The position numbers and the translations under genes were made by a program. Positions 36,901 to 46,131 of a DNA stretch of 64,000 nucleotides are shown in pieces; the stretch's first letter is position 1; each line of letters opens with the position of its first letter. The stretch covers positions 97,531,157 to 97,595,156 of the forward strand of contig NC_080680.1 in NCBI RefSeq assembly GCF_030445035.2, given 5' to 3'. The DNA comes from Dasypus novemcinctus (Eukaryota > Chordata > Mammalia > Cingulata > Dasypodidae). The notes under the pieces are model-generated. The model did no database searches and was not told the DNA's origin. It worked only from the letters and a program-made list of their open reading frames with translations.

Positions 36901-39900
36901 TCAAGCCAACAGGCCTTCCTTGGGGTGGGTGTGAGGCCCCAGTGCTGAGATAAAGAGAAACCCCTGAGAGCTGGGGCCCATCAGGGGAAACCAAGGCAAA
37001 GAAAAGAAAAATGTCAAGGCCACACAGCTCCATGGACCAGATCTGGCCCAGGTCTCTTGCTTCCTAGGCACCCCCTTTCCTCTTGTTGCACCAAGAGGAG
37101 TTGGTGACGGCGAGGGTGAAGTTTCTCCAAGTCCCAGAACGAGCACTCCTTGGAAACCCGCGCCCAGGAGAGCAGAGCCTGAGGAAGGGCAGGGGCCTGC
37201 TGAGTTGCCCCGCAGAGCCTGCCTGGGCCCGAGGGAGAGGCAGTCTTTACCCTGGGAATGTGGCAAGCCTGACTCCCCTGGCCCAAGTTTCTATCAGGAG
37301 CGATTGTTTGCCTGTCACCCCAAACACCCTGCTAGTTCCCAAGTGTTTCTGAGAAGGGCAACTCGAATGGAAGTCACCCCAGCAATGTGGACCACTTTCT
37401 ACCTGTCCCCCAATGGCTTCCTCCACTTCCCAAGGCCCACGGGGAGGCGGGGGCTCTGCTTTCCAACTCCCTCTGCAACGAGCACCTTGAACTCTCTCTT
37501 CTTAGCTGTGAACTATGATTCCCAAGAGCAAAGACCCCTGCAGATCTTACTCTGGTCCCATGCCAGCCCCACACTCAGGAACAGCACCGGGGAAGGACAC
37601 TGTCCGAGCATCTTGCCTCTTGCCTCTCCTGTGCCCTCTCTAAGGGCCACGGCTTTCCTCGATTCGCTGTTTCCCAGCATACTACCTCCCCCTGCCCCAG
37701 TGGAGAGCAGTAAATTAAGGACAGGCTTCCTGCAACCAGAGCTGACCCAGTCAAGTCTGAAGGCAGGGGGCAGGGGAAGACGGGATCAAACCTCTGGGGA
37801 AAGAGCATCCTCCTCTCCTCCCTAGCCCTGCCCTTGCTGCAGTGGGTAAAATGGTGGGAGGTGGGAGTCAGCCCGGGATCCAAAGGTAGCAGGGCTATGG
37901 AGGGCCTGGAGAGGTGGGTAGGCAGGAGGCTGCAGATGTCCAGCCACAGCCTCCCCTGTCCAGGGCCTGTGTAAGAGGAGGCTGTGGCCTTGATGGGCCC
38001 CTGGGCTAAGTCCCGGTAAACTGAGGCCTGGCTCTTGATCATGATATAGGATGGCTCCATCCCCATCACACATACCACCTGACTCCCAAACCAACCACTG
38101 TCCACATGGCAGAGGTCCAGCTCCTTCACACGGCATTCAAGGCCTTTTGCTATGTGGATGGTCTCAATTCCAGTCCTTCTCCTTCCACTGCACGCCCTTT
38201 GGGCAGCTTCCCCCAACAGGAGGCGATATAGAGTGAAGAGGAGATCACTTTTGAGGCTCAGAGAACCATGCTACCATTTGGCTACGCAGGTAGGAGATGG
38301 GGAGCTTCCCGGGGGTACTCGGTCCAGAGGGAGCCCACGTGTGTCCAACCCCAGTTGGGCAGGGGCTGAGGCATGGCATGGCCTGGTGTGCAGCTGGGTC
38401 CACCTTCACAAGTAGAAGGTGGAAAGCGGTAGAGTGGAGAGCTGGGCCCTCCAGCCTGGAAGTAGGGCCTGCGTGGATGGCTTTTGGATGACCCCAGTTC
38501 CTGGGGGCTATGGCCACACATGTCTGTCCTGTGGCTGCAATTGCCTATGTGTATCTGTGTGTGTGAATATGTGTGTCTGAGTGTGAGAGTGTGGGGTGAG
38601 ACTGGGACTGTCAAAGTGGTTGTGCCCTGGCCGGTCACCCTGTTAGGGGCTGTCTGCTAAGCTCAACACCTAATTGCATATGTGTGTTTGGAGCACTGGG
38701 TAGGGCTGGAGAAGCCATGTGTGTTGGGAGAGCCTGGCTACAAGACCTGCTCCCCTAGAGCCACCAGGGCAGTGAGAGAGGCAACACCACTCCCTCACAA
38801 CAAGCCACAGACTTGCTTTAGCGGCCAGCCCAGCCACAGTGGAGGAGGACAAAGCCCCCCACCCACCCCACAACCCAACTCTTGGGTTTAGGCAGCCCAC
38901 CATGCTATAGCGGGGGCTGCCAATACCCCCCTAGAACTGTGGCACCCAACATGGCCATGGGGGAGCGGCAGGTAGCCTGGTGCGTGTACCAAGCATTTCC
39001 ATGGAGGCCTGCTGGGCTGAGGCACCCACACTTACCTTCACCTTGCCCGTGCTCTGCAGAATGTGCACCAGGGCGGATGCCATCTCCTCCTTGGTCTTGG
39101 CACTGAGGATGGGCTCGAGGGCTGCGCAGAGCCCCAGGTAGTGGTTGGTGATGTGCTCGGCAAACTCCTTGTACATCTCCATGGGCAGGATGGTGATGGT
39201 CTGGTAGCGTGCCTTGATGCGGATCATGGGTCCGGGGCCCTTGCCGCCCTTAGGATTGGGAGTCACCACGGGGTACCACTTCTCCACGAACTGCCGCCCA
39301 GCCACCGAGGCAGCAGGCAGGCTCACCAGGCCCAGGTAGCTGTTGCGTTCCTTCTTCTTCTTTTTGTCGGTCTCACGGTACAGGTGGACGGTGACGGTGC
39401 GCAGAGGCGGCAGGTTGTGGAACTCAAAGTGCTCACCCCAGAAGACATTGTCCGTCTTGAGCTTGCCCGTGGTGCGGGCATAGAGCACGTCATCCAGGCA
39501 CAGCTCGCACAGGTACTTCTTCTTGGCTGGCAGGTCCTTGGCCTCGATCACCCACAGCTTCAGGATGTGCTCCACCCGCCGGCTGTTGTCCTGCCCGGGA
39601 ACAAGGGAGACCACGGGTGGGCGGTCCGCCAGGGGTGGCCCCACAGCCCTGCCAGCCTGGCCTGCTCAGATCCCTGCCAAGAGTTCTAAAACCAGGGAGG
39701 GGCTCTGAAGATGGTGGTGCTGGGGAGGACGAGGGTCTGAGACAGGAGGAGGAGATGGAGACAGACATAGGGCTGGATCTCTGCTCTGACTCAGACTGAC
39801 TGACCTTGGACAAGTGACAATCTAAGCCTTGGTCTCCTTTTCTATAAAGTGGGAATAAAATGACCCCCCACCCCACCCTGAGAGTCGGAGATCAAATAAA

Positions 39901-42454
39901 GAGGTCTGCACAATGCCTGGCACTTAGTAGGCTACCGTGCCATTTATTAGCTCTTCTTTCGTTTACTCATCTGTAAGTAAATTAAGAGACAACCAATGCA
40001 AAGTCCCTTCCGTAGTGATGTCATGGGGATCAGACCCCAGCATCTAAACAGCCAGGGAAGCCAGTGAAGGAGCAGGTGATTACAGGTAGAGTTCTCCTCC
40101 TGGGGAAACTCAGGGGACAGTGAGAACGAGGTCACCCAGGCTGGCCTGAGTCAGAGACGGTCACCTGGAGGAGGGGACAGATGTCTTAACTGGAATCAGT
40201 GGAGGAGCAGGAGTTGGCCAGGAGGGGAAGTGCTTGAGGCAAGGGTTCCAGGCAGAAGACCCCCAGGGCCCAAAACCTCAACAGCCCAATACTTGTCCTT
40301 CTGGCCCAGCCTCCTCAGTCTGTAGCTTCAAGAACAGAGGTCTGCAGCACCCATCTCTGCGGGCCAACACCACTGCCTCTTTCAAAGTCCACCCTTCCTG
40401 TGCACTGGGCCCTGCCTCCATGCAGGCTGACCGCCTTCGGTCCCAGCCCCACACCAAGATCCCTCCTGGCCCTTCAGCCCCAGCTCCCGGTCTGCAGCTA
40501 GCCTCAACACCCTACGCTTTGGCAAGAGCCGGCTTAGGCCTACCTTATTAGGGTGCACTGCTCGCCGCAGGTTCTCCATCCACTTATCCCGCTCAGCTGC
40601 TGACCGGCAGGAAAAGCATTTGCTTCCGGACGACGTCGTCACCTACGGGGGGCAGACAGGCCGACGTTTTGAGGAAGGGGAATGCAGCAAGGCTGGAACT
40701 GGTGTCAGACTTCTGGAGCTCAGGGGACTTGGGCCACCAGGTCTGAACCATGGCCTGGAGAAAGAGGGAGCACAGGGCTCACGAGGACCCTGCATTTCAC
40801 ATTTTACAGGGGTCAACTGAGACCTGCTGCCACAGAGCACGTCAACAACAGGAGCGAGGCCCAGCCCTGAGCCATCTGGCTCCTGGTCCTGGCTCCTTGC
40901 CTGAGCCCCAGGGCCCTTTTTAAACCCAAACCTCACTCTCCCCGACAAGGGAGGAGCGAGAGAGTGCGTCACTCTGCCCGGGCCAGAGGGCAATGCTGAA
41001 CCCAGGTTCAGCCTCCCTAACGGAGGAACCACAGGCACAAAGGAGACAAGCAGGGGTGGCACAACGCTCAAATCACTCCTCAGCTGACACCTGATGACTT
41101 TCTTTGGCCAAGCGACAGTGCCGACAATGATGGTGACCGAAGCCTAACATTTTCTGTGCCAGGCTGGAGGAATGAGAATTGGGCTGCCCAGGCCTGCTGG
41201 CCCCTGGGTCTTCCTGCCAGGAACCCTTGTTCTCATCTCCCGGTCTGACTGACTTGCTCATGCTCCGATCCCAGTTCAGACATCTCTTCCTGGTGAACAT
41301 TCCTGGCTCCAGCTCTTCCCATTCTACGATCTGTGCCCCAGCAGCCTCTATGGGGGAACCCAAACTCCTTGTCAAGACATGTAGGGGCCTTCACATTCTG
41401 CAGCAGGCCTCCTGTGGGCTCAGGAAGTAGGAAATGGCTTCAGCCCATCCCAGGCAAGGAACTCCAAGCCAAGATCCAGCCCTGAACCAGAAATGGTCCC
41501 CAGGGGGCACAGGGTGTGGGGCAGTCACCATTCTGTCCCTTCCCAGGGGCTGGGGGTACCAGGAAGTTGCCACATCAGTCCCCAAATGGTTGGTTTTTAT
41601 TACCAGGCTCATTCATCTCCCAGAGAGCTCCCCTAATTATGTAAGGTTATCAGGGTGGGGTGCAGGGAATTTTCCCAGAAACAGGTAGGAAGAGAATATG
41701 AATACTTAGAGAAGCAATGAGAAAATCCCCCCAGAATTCCTGGGAACACCTGGAAACATTAATAATCCTGGTCCTGGCTTGGTTTCAGCTTTGTCTGACT
41801 TCTCCCTGTCCTCTCTGGGCCTCACTGTACCATCTAGAATGAGGGGCTGGACACGTAATCCCCAGGGAATAGCCTGAGTAGGTTGGGTCATTGGCCCTCC
41901 ATCCCCAGACCCTGGAGCACAGAATGCCAGGGCCAGAAAGGTTCTGGCTTTCATTGCAGAGGGGGAAAGAGGCCTGTGGAGAAGGGCCTCCCACAGTGCA
42001 TTGGGGAGGGCCTCCACAGAGAGGTAAGAGGTTGCCAGGACAAGAGCTCTGGGGTCTATCAACTTTACTCTCACCTGTTGGGGGTCCCAGCCCCCTTCAT
42101 TTGCATAGAGAGTGAGGGCTGGCCCCTCTCCAAGGAGAGCACTAGGAGCAGGAATGAAGGTCCACCTTCGCCCTGAGAGCCCGAGTCCTAAGCCAATGCT
42201 GCCCTCTGTCCCAGGCCGAGGCCACGGAGCACTCCAGGAGGGGGTCTCCTTGCCAGGAGAGGACACTGGCACCACCCTCGCCCTCTGCAGTGGGACCCAC
42301 CTCAAAGCAGTAGTCCTGGCCCAGGATGCTGCTGTGCACAGGCTTGATGACCACCTCCTCCTCCATGCTGAGGTCCAGCGCCTCCACCGCACTGCTGGGG
42401 CTGAGCAGGGACTCGTGGGAGCGTGACTCCTTCAGCCTCGGCATCAGATGGGAC
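15803..42454 (-). CDS. DAB2IP: DAB2IP (AIP1), Ras GTPase-activating scaffold protein, C-terminal 1068 residues in 13 exons
   Basis: Joined exons (right to left): 42454-42301, 40642-40544, 39590-39036, 35652-35508, 35415-35271, 32579-32343, 30575-30374, 28505-28327, 26484-25596, 24826-24674, 22266-22073, 16904-16817, 15970-15803. All junctions are GT-AG, phases are consistent, and the total is 3208 bases: one leading split-codon base, 1068 codons and the stop. DAB2IP stimulates GTP hydrolysis by Ras, and scaffolds TNF-receptor/TRAF2/RIPK1 signalling to ASK1-JNK while restraining PI3K-AKT and NF-kB. It also binds DAB2. In human numbering the window covers residues 122-1189: PH end, C2 (about 193-311), RasGAP (about 387-595, arginine finger Arg413), a Ser/Pro-rich region and a C-terminal coiled coil. 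N-terminal exons lie beyond the right edge. The length equals the human one as I recall it. No frameshift or missing catalytic residue is seen. Confidence 0.97.
15971..16816 (-). other. DAB2IP: DAB2IP intron (last)
   Basis: 846 bases, GC-rich unique sequence. No exon, repeat family or RNA gene recognised. Confidence 0.7.
16817..16904 (-). CDS. DAB2IP: DAB2IP exon: residues 1105-1134, coiled coil part 2
   Basis: 88 bases: one base completing Arg1105, then 29 codons [19 protein letters not shown] ... IIDAQ. Continues the heptads. Too short to stand out as an open frame, but the splice sites (GTTGCAG acceptor, CCCAG|GTGGGG donor) and exact phase fit with both neighbours establish it. Confidence 0.95.
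18240..20790 (+). mobile_element. Ancient, degenerate L1 fragment (5' UTR to ORF2 start)
   Basis: A-rich sequence on the plus strand that follows the L1 order. There is an older-type leader (about 18.24-18.9 kb), ORF1-like sequence ending in the 'caagcacatcataatcaa...tgaaaa' region (about 19.7-19.9 kb), then ORF2 endonuclease remnants: 'aatgtgaatggtctaaac' near 20.24 kb and a decayed GDFNT-like block near 20.61 kb, then 'cctaattgacatttc' near 20.73 kb. Many stops and frameshifts; a fossil. Confidence 0.75.
19155..19335 (+). mobile_element. 5'-truncated L1 3' end nested in the older L1
   Basis: About 180 bases that interrupt the ORF1-like sequence of the surrounding L1. They read like a mammalian L1 3' terminus: 'ccactgactgtacacttt', 'ggatggactgtatg', then 'caataaaattgatttt' and an A-stretch. 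Imperfect similar flanks (AAAAAACTGCTCT and AAAAAAGAACTATTCT) may be the target duplication. Confidence 0.55.
22073..22266 (-). CDS. DAB2IP: DAB2IP exon: residues 1041-1105, coiled coil part 1
   Basis: 194 bases, ending AG of a split Arg. Encodes [20 protein letters not shown], then a heptad-rich, Glu/Arg/Gln-dense helix through [16 protein letters not shown]. Probably mediates oligomerisation and partner binding. Acceptor CGGCAG, donor CAGCAG|GTGAGG. Confidence 0.96.
22267..24673 (-). other. DAB2IP: DAB2IP intron with one SINE
   Basis: 2407 bases: one DAS-like SINE, a MIR-like trace near 23.51-23.60 kb (plus-strand 'gatgagaaagaggctcagaaagg'), otherwise unique sequence. Confidence 0.65.
22604..22702 (+). 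mobile_element. tRNA-Ala-like SINE (DAS type), monomer
   Basis: Starts GGGAAGCAAATGTAGCTCAG (A-box) and has the B-box GGTTCAATCCC, then CTGGTACCTCCT and an A-rich tail. The preceding and following sequences share AAAATAAACA, a partial target duplication. This is the abundant armadillo-type SINE head. Confidence 0.85.
24674..24826 (-). CDS. DAB2IP: DAB2IP exon: residues 990-1040
   Basis: 153 bases, 51 codons, phase 0 at both ends. [18 protein letters not shown] ... [11 protein letters not shown], leading into the coiled coil. Acceptor TTGTAG, donor AAAAG|GTAAAG. A symmetric exon. Confidence 0.95.
24827..25595 (-). other. DAB2IP: DAB2IP intron
   Basis: 769 bases, GC-rich, no repeat or extra exon recognised. 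Readthrough frames from the flanking exon continue into it but have no splice support. Confidence 0.7.
25596..26484 (-). CDS. DAB2IP: DAB2IP largest exon: residues 694-989, Ser/Pro-rich regulatory region
   Basis: 889 bases (one base completing Gly693, then 296 codons). Begins [16 protein letters not shown] and ends KPRAVHKQ before GTCAGT. The [10 protein letters not shown] segment includes Ser728 (Ser604 in the 1065-residue form), the reported RIPK1-dependent phosphosite that creates a 14-3-3 site. Further on is a run of ten prolines (about residues 920-929), which fits known SH3-type partners such as the PI3K p85 subunit. Much of it is predicted disordered by composition, and it is rich in CpG on the DNA level. 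Acceptor CTGCAG. Confidence 0.96.
26485..28326 (-). other. DAB2IP: DAB2IP intron with G homopolymers
   Basis: 1842 bases. Contains plus-strand G-runs near 27468-27483 and 27648-27660 and a C-run near 27588. Otherwise unique. Confidence 0.65.
28327..28505 (-). CDS. DAB2IP: DAB2IP exon: residues 634-693
   Basis: 179 bases, leaving GG of a Gly codon. Encodes [20 protein letters not shown] and then a Ser/Gly/Thr-rich linker ([10 protein letters not shown]) before [10 protein letters not shown]. It links the GAP domain to the regulatory C-terminal half. Donor CTGG|GTAAGA, acceptor TTGCAG. Confidence 0.95.
28506..30373 (-). other. DAB2IP: DAB2IP intron
   Basis: 1868 bases. AT-richer middle (29.3-29.7 kb); no exon or confident repeat family recognised. 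Confidence 0.65.
30374..30575 (-). CDS. DAB2IP: DAB2IP exon: residues 566-633 (end of RasGAP)
   Basis: 202 bases. One base completes the Lys, then [19 protein letters not shown], closing the RasGAP domain near residue 595, followed by helical sequence ending [11 protein letters not shown] before GTGCC. Acceptor GACCAG. Confidence 0.96.
30576..32342 (-). other. DAB2IP: DAB2IP intron with old-LINE-like sequence
   Basis: 1767 bases. The C/T-rich stretch at about 30.95-31.45 kb ('aagccctctggtggctcccactgcc') resembles an old LINE 3' region of L2 type. No coding signal. Confidence 0.55.
32343..32579 (-). CDS. DAB2IP: DAB2IP exon: residues 487-566, RasGAP FLR motif
   Basis: 237 bases. Starts with the last base of Cys487, then [13 protein letters not shown]. 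It contains the RasGAP signature [17 protein letters not shown] (the FLR...PAI block that supports the arginine finger and binds Ras switch regions) and ends QNLANFA plus AA of a split Lys before GTGAGT. Acceptor CCACAG. Confidence 0.97.
32688..33240. repeat. 52-base minisatellite, about 10.6 copies
   Basis: The marker GGTACCCAGCCTGGGGGTGT recurs at 32706, 32758, 32810, 32862, 32914, 32966, 33018, 33070, 33122 and 33174, with a decayed copy (GGTATCAGCC) at 33226: an exact 52-base period throughout. Copies differ mainly at the GCCGGGCC/GCCAGGCC and GAGCGCTG/GAGCTCTG positions. Since 52 is not a multiple of three, each frame passes through all three phases, and the minus strand stays open in all of them. 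Confidence 0.95.
35100..35240 (+). repeat. MIR-like fragment
   Basis: 'gcctcagttcttgtttatgaactgggaata' followed by 'cacacagtgcctggcacgctg' matches the second half of MIR in order and spacing. Diverged. Confidence 0.5.
35271..35415 (-). CDS. DAB2IP: DAB2IP exon: residues 439-487 (RasGAP)
   Basis: 145 bases. Two bases complete Gly439, then [17 protein letters not shown] ... [16 protein letters not shown], ending TG of a split Cys. Part of the all-helical RasGAP core. It is separated from the preceding exon by only 92 bases, so the pair probably behaves as one splicing neighbourhood. Confidence 0.96.
35508..35652 (-). CDS. DAB2IP: DAB2IP exon: residues 391-439, RasGAP arginine finger
   Basis: 145 bases, entering in phase 0 and leaving one base of a Gly codon. 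Reads [14 protein letters not shown]... and contains [18 protein letters not shown], the arginine-finger loop. The Arg is residue 413 in full-length numbering (289 in the 1065-residue form, the residue mutated in GAP-dead constructs). It inserts into the Ras active site to stabilise the transition state. Donor CTAG|GTAGGG, acceptor CCCCAG. Confidence 0.96.
35653..39035 (-). other. DAB2IP: DAB2IP intron
   Basis: 3383 bases of mostly unique GC-rich sequence, with an imperfect TG-rich stretch at about 38545-38600. No additional exon recognised. Confidence 0.65.
39036..39590 (-). CDS. DAB2IP: DAB2IP exon: residues 206-390 (C2 domain and RasGAP entry)
   Basis: 555 bases, 185 codons, phase 0 at both ends. 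It begins [20 protein letters not shown] and holds the C2 domain ([45 protein letters not shown]). The N-terminal helices of the RasGAP module follow ([20 protein letters not shown], ending STGKVK before GTAAG). The C2 domain supports membrane association and, in the family, is implicated in Rap-directed GAP activity. The Lys run at residues 276-280 is a basic patch. Acceptor GGGCAG. Confidence 0.96.
39591..40543 (-). other. DAB2IP: DAB2IP intron with MIR
   Basis: 953 bases. Contains a plus-strand MIR at about 39770-39950 and no other recognised feature. Confidence 0.65.
39770..39950 (+). repeat. MIR SINE
   Basis: 'ctgaccttggacaagtgacaatctaagcc', 'ctataaagtgggaataaaatgac' and 'gcacaatgcctggcacttagtaggc' occur in MIR order on the plus strand. 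Confidence 0.7.
40544..40642 (-). CDS. DAB2IP: DAB2IP exon: residues 173-205 (end of PH domain)
   Basis: 99 bases, 33 codons, phase 0 at both ends. Begins [14 protein letters not shown] and ends RRAVHPNK before GTAGG. It contains the tryptophan of the terminal PH helix ([13 protein letters not shown]), diagnostic of a PH fold. Acceptor CGTAG. As a symmetric exon it could be skipped without shifting the frame. Confidence 0.95.
40643..42300 (-). other. DAB2IP: DAB2IP intron
   Basis: 1658 bases, unique sequence, nothing else recognised. Confidence 0.65.
42301..42454 (-). CDS. DAB2IP: DAB2IP exon: residues 122-172, with start codon of the 1065-residue isoform
   Basis: 154 bases. The first base completes a split Arg codon, then the frame reads [17 protein letters not shown] and ends QDYCFE before a GTGGG donor; the acceptor is CTCCAG. 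It encodes the linker and first part of the PH domain, which binds membrane phosphoinositides. The ATG at 42444-42442 is the start used by the known 1065-residue human isoform (1189 minus 124). Its context here is weak, with C at -3 and C at +4. The upstream exon was not found in the window. Confidence 0.95.
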
Positions 42455-43139
42455 CTGGAGAAGGCAAAGGCATGTGGGGTTGGGCCTGCCACCCTCCCGC
42501 GGACCGCCATGCCCTGTACCAGCACCCCTTCCCCACCTCCCCTCCCAGGAAGCCTGCCCGGATCCCTGAGCTGGAGGAAATGGCTCCTCCTCAGCTGCCA
42601 CTGTCCTTTCTGTCTTAAGACAGTTGCAGGAAGTTGGAGTCACAGAGACCCACCTGCCCTTTTCCCCACTGTGGGACTCTGGAAGCACTCAGCCTCTTTA
42701 AGGGAGCAAGAAGGGGAGGATTAGGCAACAACTCGGGAGTTTAAACTTAGTGCCTGAGCCTGCAGGGTTGGCCTGGCTCCTGACAAGCCCCTGCAACGCA
42801 CGGGAAAGGGCCGGCCTGACCCAGACAGCCTTCGGGTCTCCCCTGGTTCCCATCCAAGACTTGAAGTAGTCACCCTATCCCAACATTTTCCCAGAATAGC
42901 TCTGCCAAAGAGCCTGTTCTCAAACACCACCTCACTTCACCAGCCCCGCAGGAGGCAGCAGAGCCTCAGGGACCTTGGCTACTCTCATTTTACAGAAGAC
43001 AGCGAGGCTCAAATTGGCAGGGATGTAGCAGTTTCTGCCCGGTACCCGAGACCCTGAGACTCAGTCAGGGTCCACGTGCTGGGGCTGAGGCGCCCAACAC
43101 AGGACTTGGCACAAAGAGCAGAGTCGGGTGACACCATCT

Positions 43140-43320
43140 GGCCCCCAGTGGAGCCGGGGCTTTGACTGGCTCCTACAGACCTGGGCCTACTCTTCACCTG
43201 CTCTGCAGCCCTGGGTAAGCCCCTGCCCCTCTCTGAGCTTCGGTTCCTCAGCTCATCAAGTTTGGAAATTACCTCAGATGGTACCTGCGTGGGTACTTGG
43301 TAAAGTCTACCCAGAGGTGA
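43140..43320 (+). repeat. MIR-like fragment
   Basis: 'ccctgggtaagcccctgcccctctctgagcttcggttcctcagctcatcaa' has the MIR order (log-in, splicing of 'tctgagcctcagtttcctc'). Diverged. Confidence 0.45.
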
Positions 43321-45949
43321 AGGTCCTTTCCTAGAGCCACCAGCACATGGCAGTGCCCTGTTGAAGCCCCTCCCACAGCCAGGACAGAGGAAAAGGCTTG
43401 GCTGCTGGGCCTGCTAAGCCCTAGAGTAGGAGGGGACAGACCTCGCCCTTGCTGGTGTCCACAGCTCAAATCCCTGGTACCGGCTTAGCCCACAGACTTC
43501 CCTTGCCAACACCTCCTGCCTTTAGTGCCAGGCCCCCAGTGGGGCAGGGATCCCAGGGCTCAGCCCACTCTCTGCTGCATCCCCAAACAAGGACCTTTCC
43601 TTTCCCTCAGGTCAGGCATGGGCCAGGGCAAACACCAGACCCCTCGGGTCTCAGCTCTACCCCTGAGGGGCTCAGAGGCAGACAGGGACCCCAGACGCCA
43701 CACCCAGTCCAACTAATTCCATGACCACTGGGGTGGGGTGGGGCCTAGAGACCCAGAAGTTCTCCCAGGCTGACAGAGGCCACCCCAAACTCCTTATCTG
43801 CACAACAGCCCAGTGCAAATGAACCCCTCCCCCATGCGGAGTCCTCTGCTAGAACCTACACGGGACTCAGAGCAGAAAAAGGGACCGCAGCCCTTGGGAA
43901 TCCCACAGTCCACCCCAGGAGACCCAAGTAATCTGCTTCCATCAAATGCAGGCTCCTGACTGCCCCCCTCGGGCCCACGTGATGCTGGGCATGAGGTGGG
44001 GCTCACATCACTCAACCTAATCCAAGCCCTCGGATGGAGAACACGTGCTGTGAGGACAGGATTTCCAGGCAGAAGCATTTCTCAAACCTTTGGGTTGTGA
44101 AGAGGAGGTTTCTTCTCAAGCCCATATGGGATTCAGTTCAAGCTCCAGAACCTGACTTCCAAGCCCCTGGCCTTGGGGCCACCTACCTGCCCCCAGCACC
44201 CCCACTCAATCCCCCACCATTCGCAGTGACCCCATCCACTGGGCCACGCCGACAGACAGGCCTCCAGCACACGCAGTCCCCTCTGCCCACAAGACCCTTT
44301 CCCTTGTCCTGCCTAACCTTTCAGCACCCACCATTGGTGCCCTTTCTTCCACAAAGCCTTCCCAGGCACCAGACAGACAGCGACTTGGCACTCATCAGGC
44401 AGCGCCACAGGAAGGTCTGCTGCCCAGTGGCCTCCTTGCCAGGCAGGGGGCTACCCACAGGCAGAGCTAGTCTGGCTCAGCTCTGGGATTAGAGGTCCCT
44501 GAACTCGGAGCTGTCCAACATGCCAGCAGCCCAGGTGAGCTAAACCAGGGGGAAGATGAGCTGGGAGGAGGACAATCCTCACAGACCCAGAGGATGTGGT
44601 TACTCCCTGGGAGAAGGGACAAAGGTCCAAGGGTAGGGCATCAGGGCAGCTGCCTGCTCAAGGCCAATTCCCAAAGGAGCAGGCTGAAGCTTGCCCCGGA
44701 ATCTCAAGGAATGCCCAGTATGGGCGCTCCCTCCATCTCTCCCAATTTTAGGAGGTTCATCCTATCCTACTCTCTGAAGCTGCACCCCTACCCCTTCATG
44801 GCCCAGCCTTCTCTGAGACCTTCCCAACCACAGCTGCTCCCCCAGCCCCCAGGGGCTAAAGGGCCTTGCTTCCCTGCCCTCCCCTCCCCAGCCTGGGCTG
44901 GCTGCCTGGCAGCCCTCTGCCTGTATTGTCCACGACACAGAACCCTCACACCCCTGGGAAGGGGGTGGCGCCATGACTCCCAGGTTACAGGTGGGAGAGA
45001 CAAAGCTCAGGACTCCACTGCTCCTGAGAGCTGGCCAAGGCCGAGGGACGGTGGGGAGGGGTGTCCCACCAGCCTTCCCCCATCTAGTCCATAGCACCAT
45101 CCTCCCACCTCACCTCCACCCAGTGGTGTCCTCCAGCTCCTCCCGTCCCCGCTCAGGGCCTATAGGATAATCAAGCTTCAGGCACCTCTACCTGGTGTCC
45201 CAGCCCTTCCTGAAACGCCCCCTTCTCTGCCCTCCCCTCCCCAGCTCCACTACCTGGTTCCAGAATAAACCATGAACTCCCCAGTGGGGAAACTTTACCC
45301 ATGCTGTTTCTTGAATCAGCGCTACCTTTCCCTCCACTTCTCTGCCTAACACAAGTCCTCAGGCCTCCAAGCCTAGCTCAAATGCTGTGGCCACCATGCC
45401 ATGCCGGCTAGCTGAGCCCTACTCCCACCACACTCTCCCACCTGTCTCCTCACTCAAAAGCTGACTTGCCCATGATCACACAGGTGGCAAGGTGCTGAGT
45501 GGGATCTGAACCCAGTTGAGGGGAGTCCAGACTAGCTCCAGGACCACAAGGCCCTGCCCTGCCTGGCTTCCAATCACCCCACAGGTGGGGCTACAGGCAG
45601 GACCAAAGTCCACCGCCAGGCTGACCCCCTCAATCCAGGTAGGGGAGAAGACGAGAGAGGGGCTAGCTAGGGTGGGGCAGCCCCTGCCCAGGGCCTCTGC
45701 TGAAGATAAAGCCAGGCCCTGACTGAAGCTGTGGAGAGGGCCTGACCGCAGAAACAATGGGACATTGTCCCAGCTCCTGGGGCAAGTCTTATCTGATAGC
45801 CTACTGGCTAACCCACCAGCTCATTTTCAACTCCATTCTTTTTTCTCTTAACAGGTTAAAGATACAGAAGTTCAACAAATTCCCCATTATTTCAAGGAGG
45901 GTGGGGACCCAAAAACAAAAACTTGTGATAATTAAAAAGTCCTATTTTA

Positions 45950-46131
45950 GGCAGCAGATGGAGCTCAAGTGGTTGAGCGCCTGCTTCCCATAACTGAGGT
46001 CTCACAAAAAACAAATGAAAAAAAAATCAACTCTCATTGGGGAGCAGAAGTAGCTCCAGTGGTTGAGTGCTTGCTTCCCATATATGAGGTCCTGGGTTCA
46101 ATCCCCCTGTGCTTCCTAAAAAAAAATTTTT
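45950..46131 (+). mobile_element. Dimeric tRNA-Ala-like SINE (DAS type) with target duplication
   Basis: Two tRNA-like heads in tandem (TGGAGCTCAAGTGGTTGAGC and GTAGCTCCAGTGGTTGAGTG) are joined by an A-rich stretch and the linker CAACTCTCATTGGGGA. The first head has lost its B-box half, while the second keeps GGTTCAATCCCC. The whole dimer is flanked by AAGTCCTATTTTA (45937-45949) and AAGCCCTATTTTA (46132-46144), so it inserted as one unit. Confidence 0.88.

Noticed and set aside
46020..46125. Two separate SINE insertions side by side
   Set aside because: A single target duplication brackets both heads, and the same linker recurs at 52.0 kb, so it is one dimeric element.
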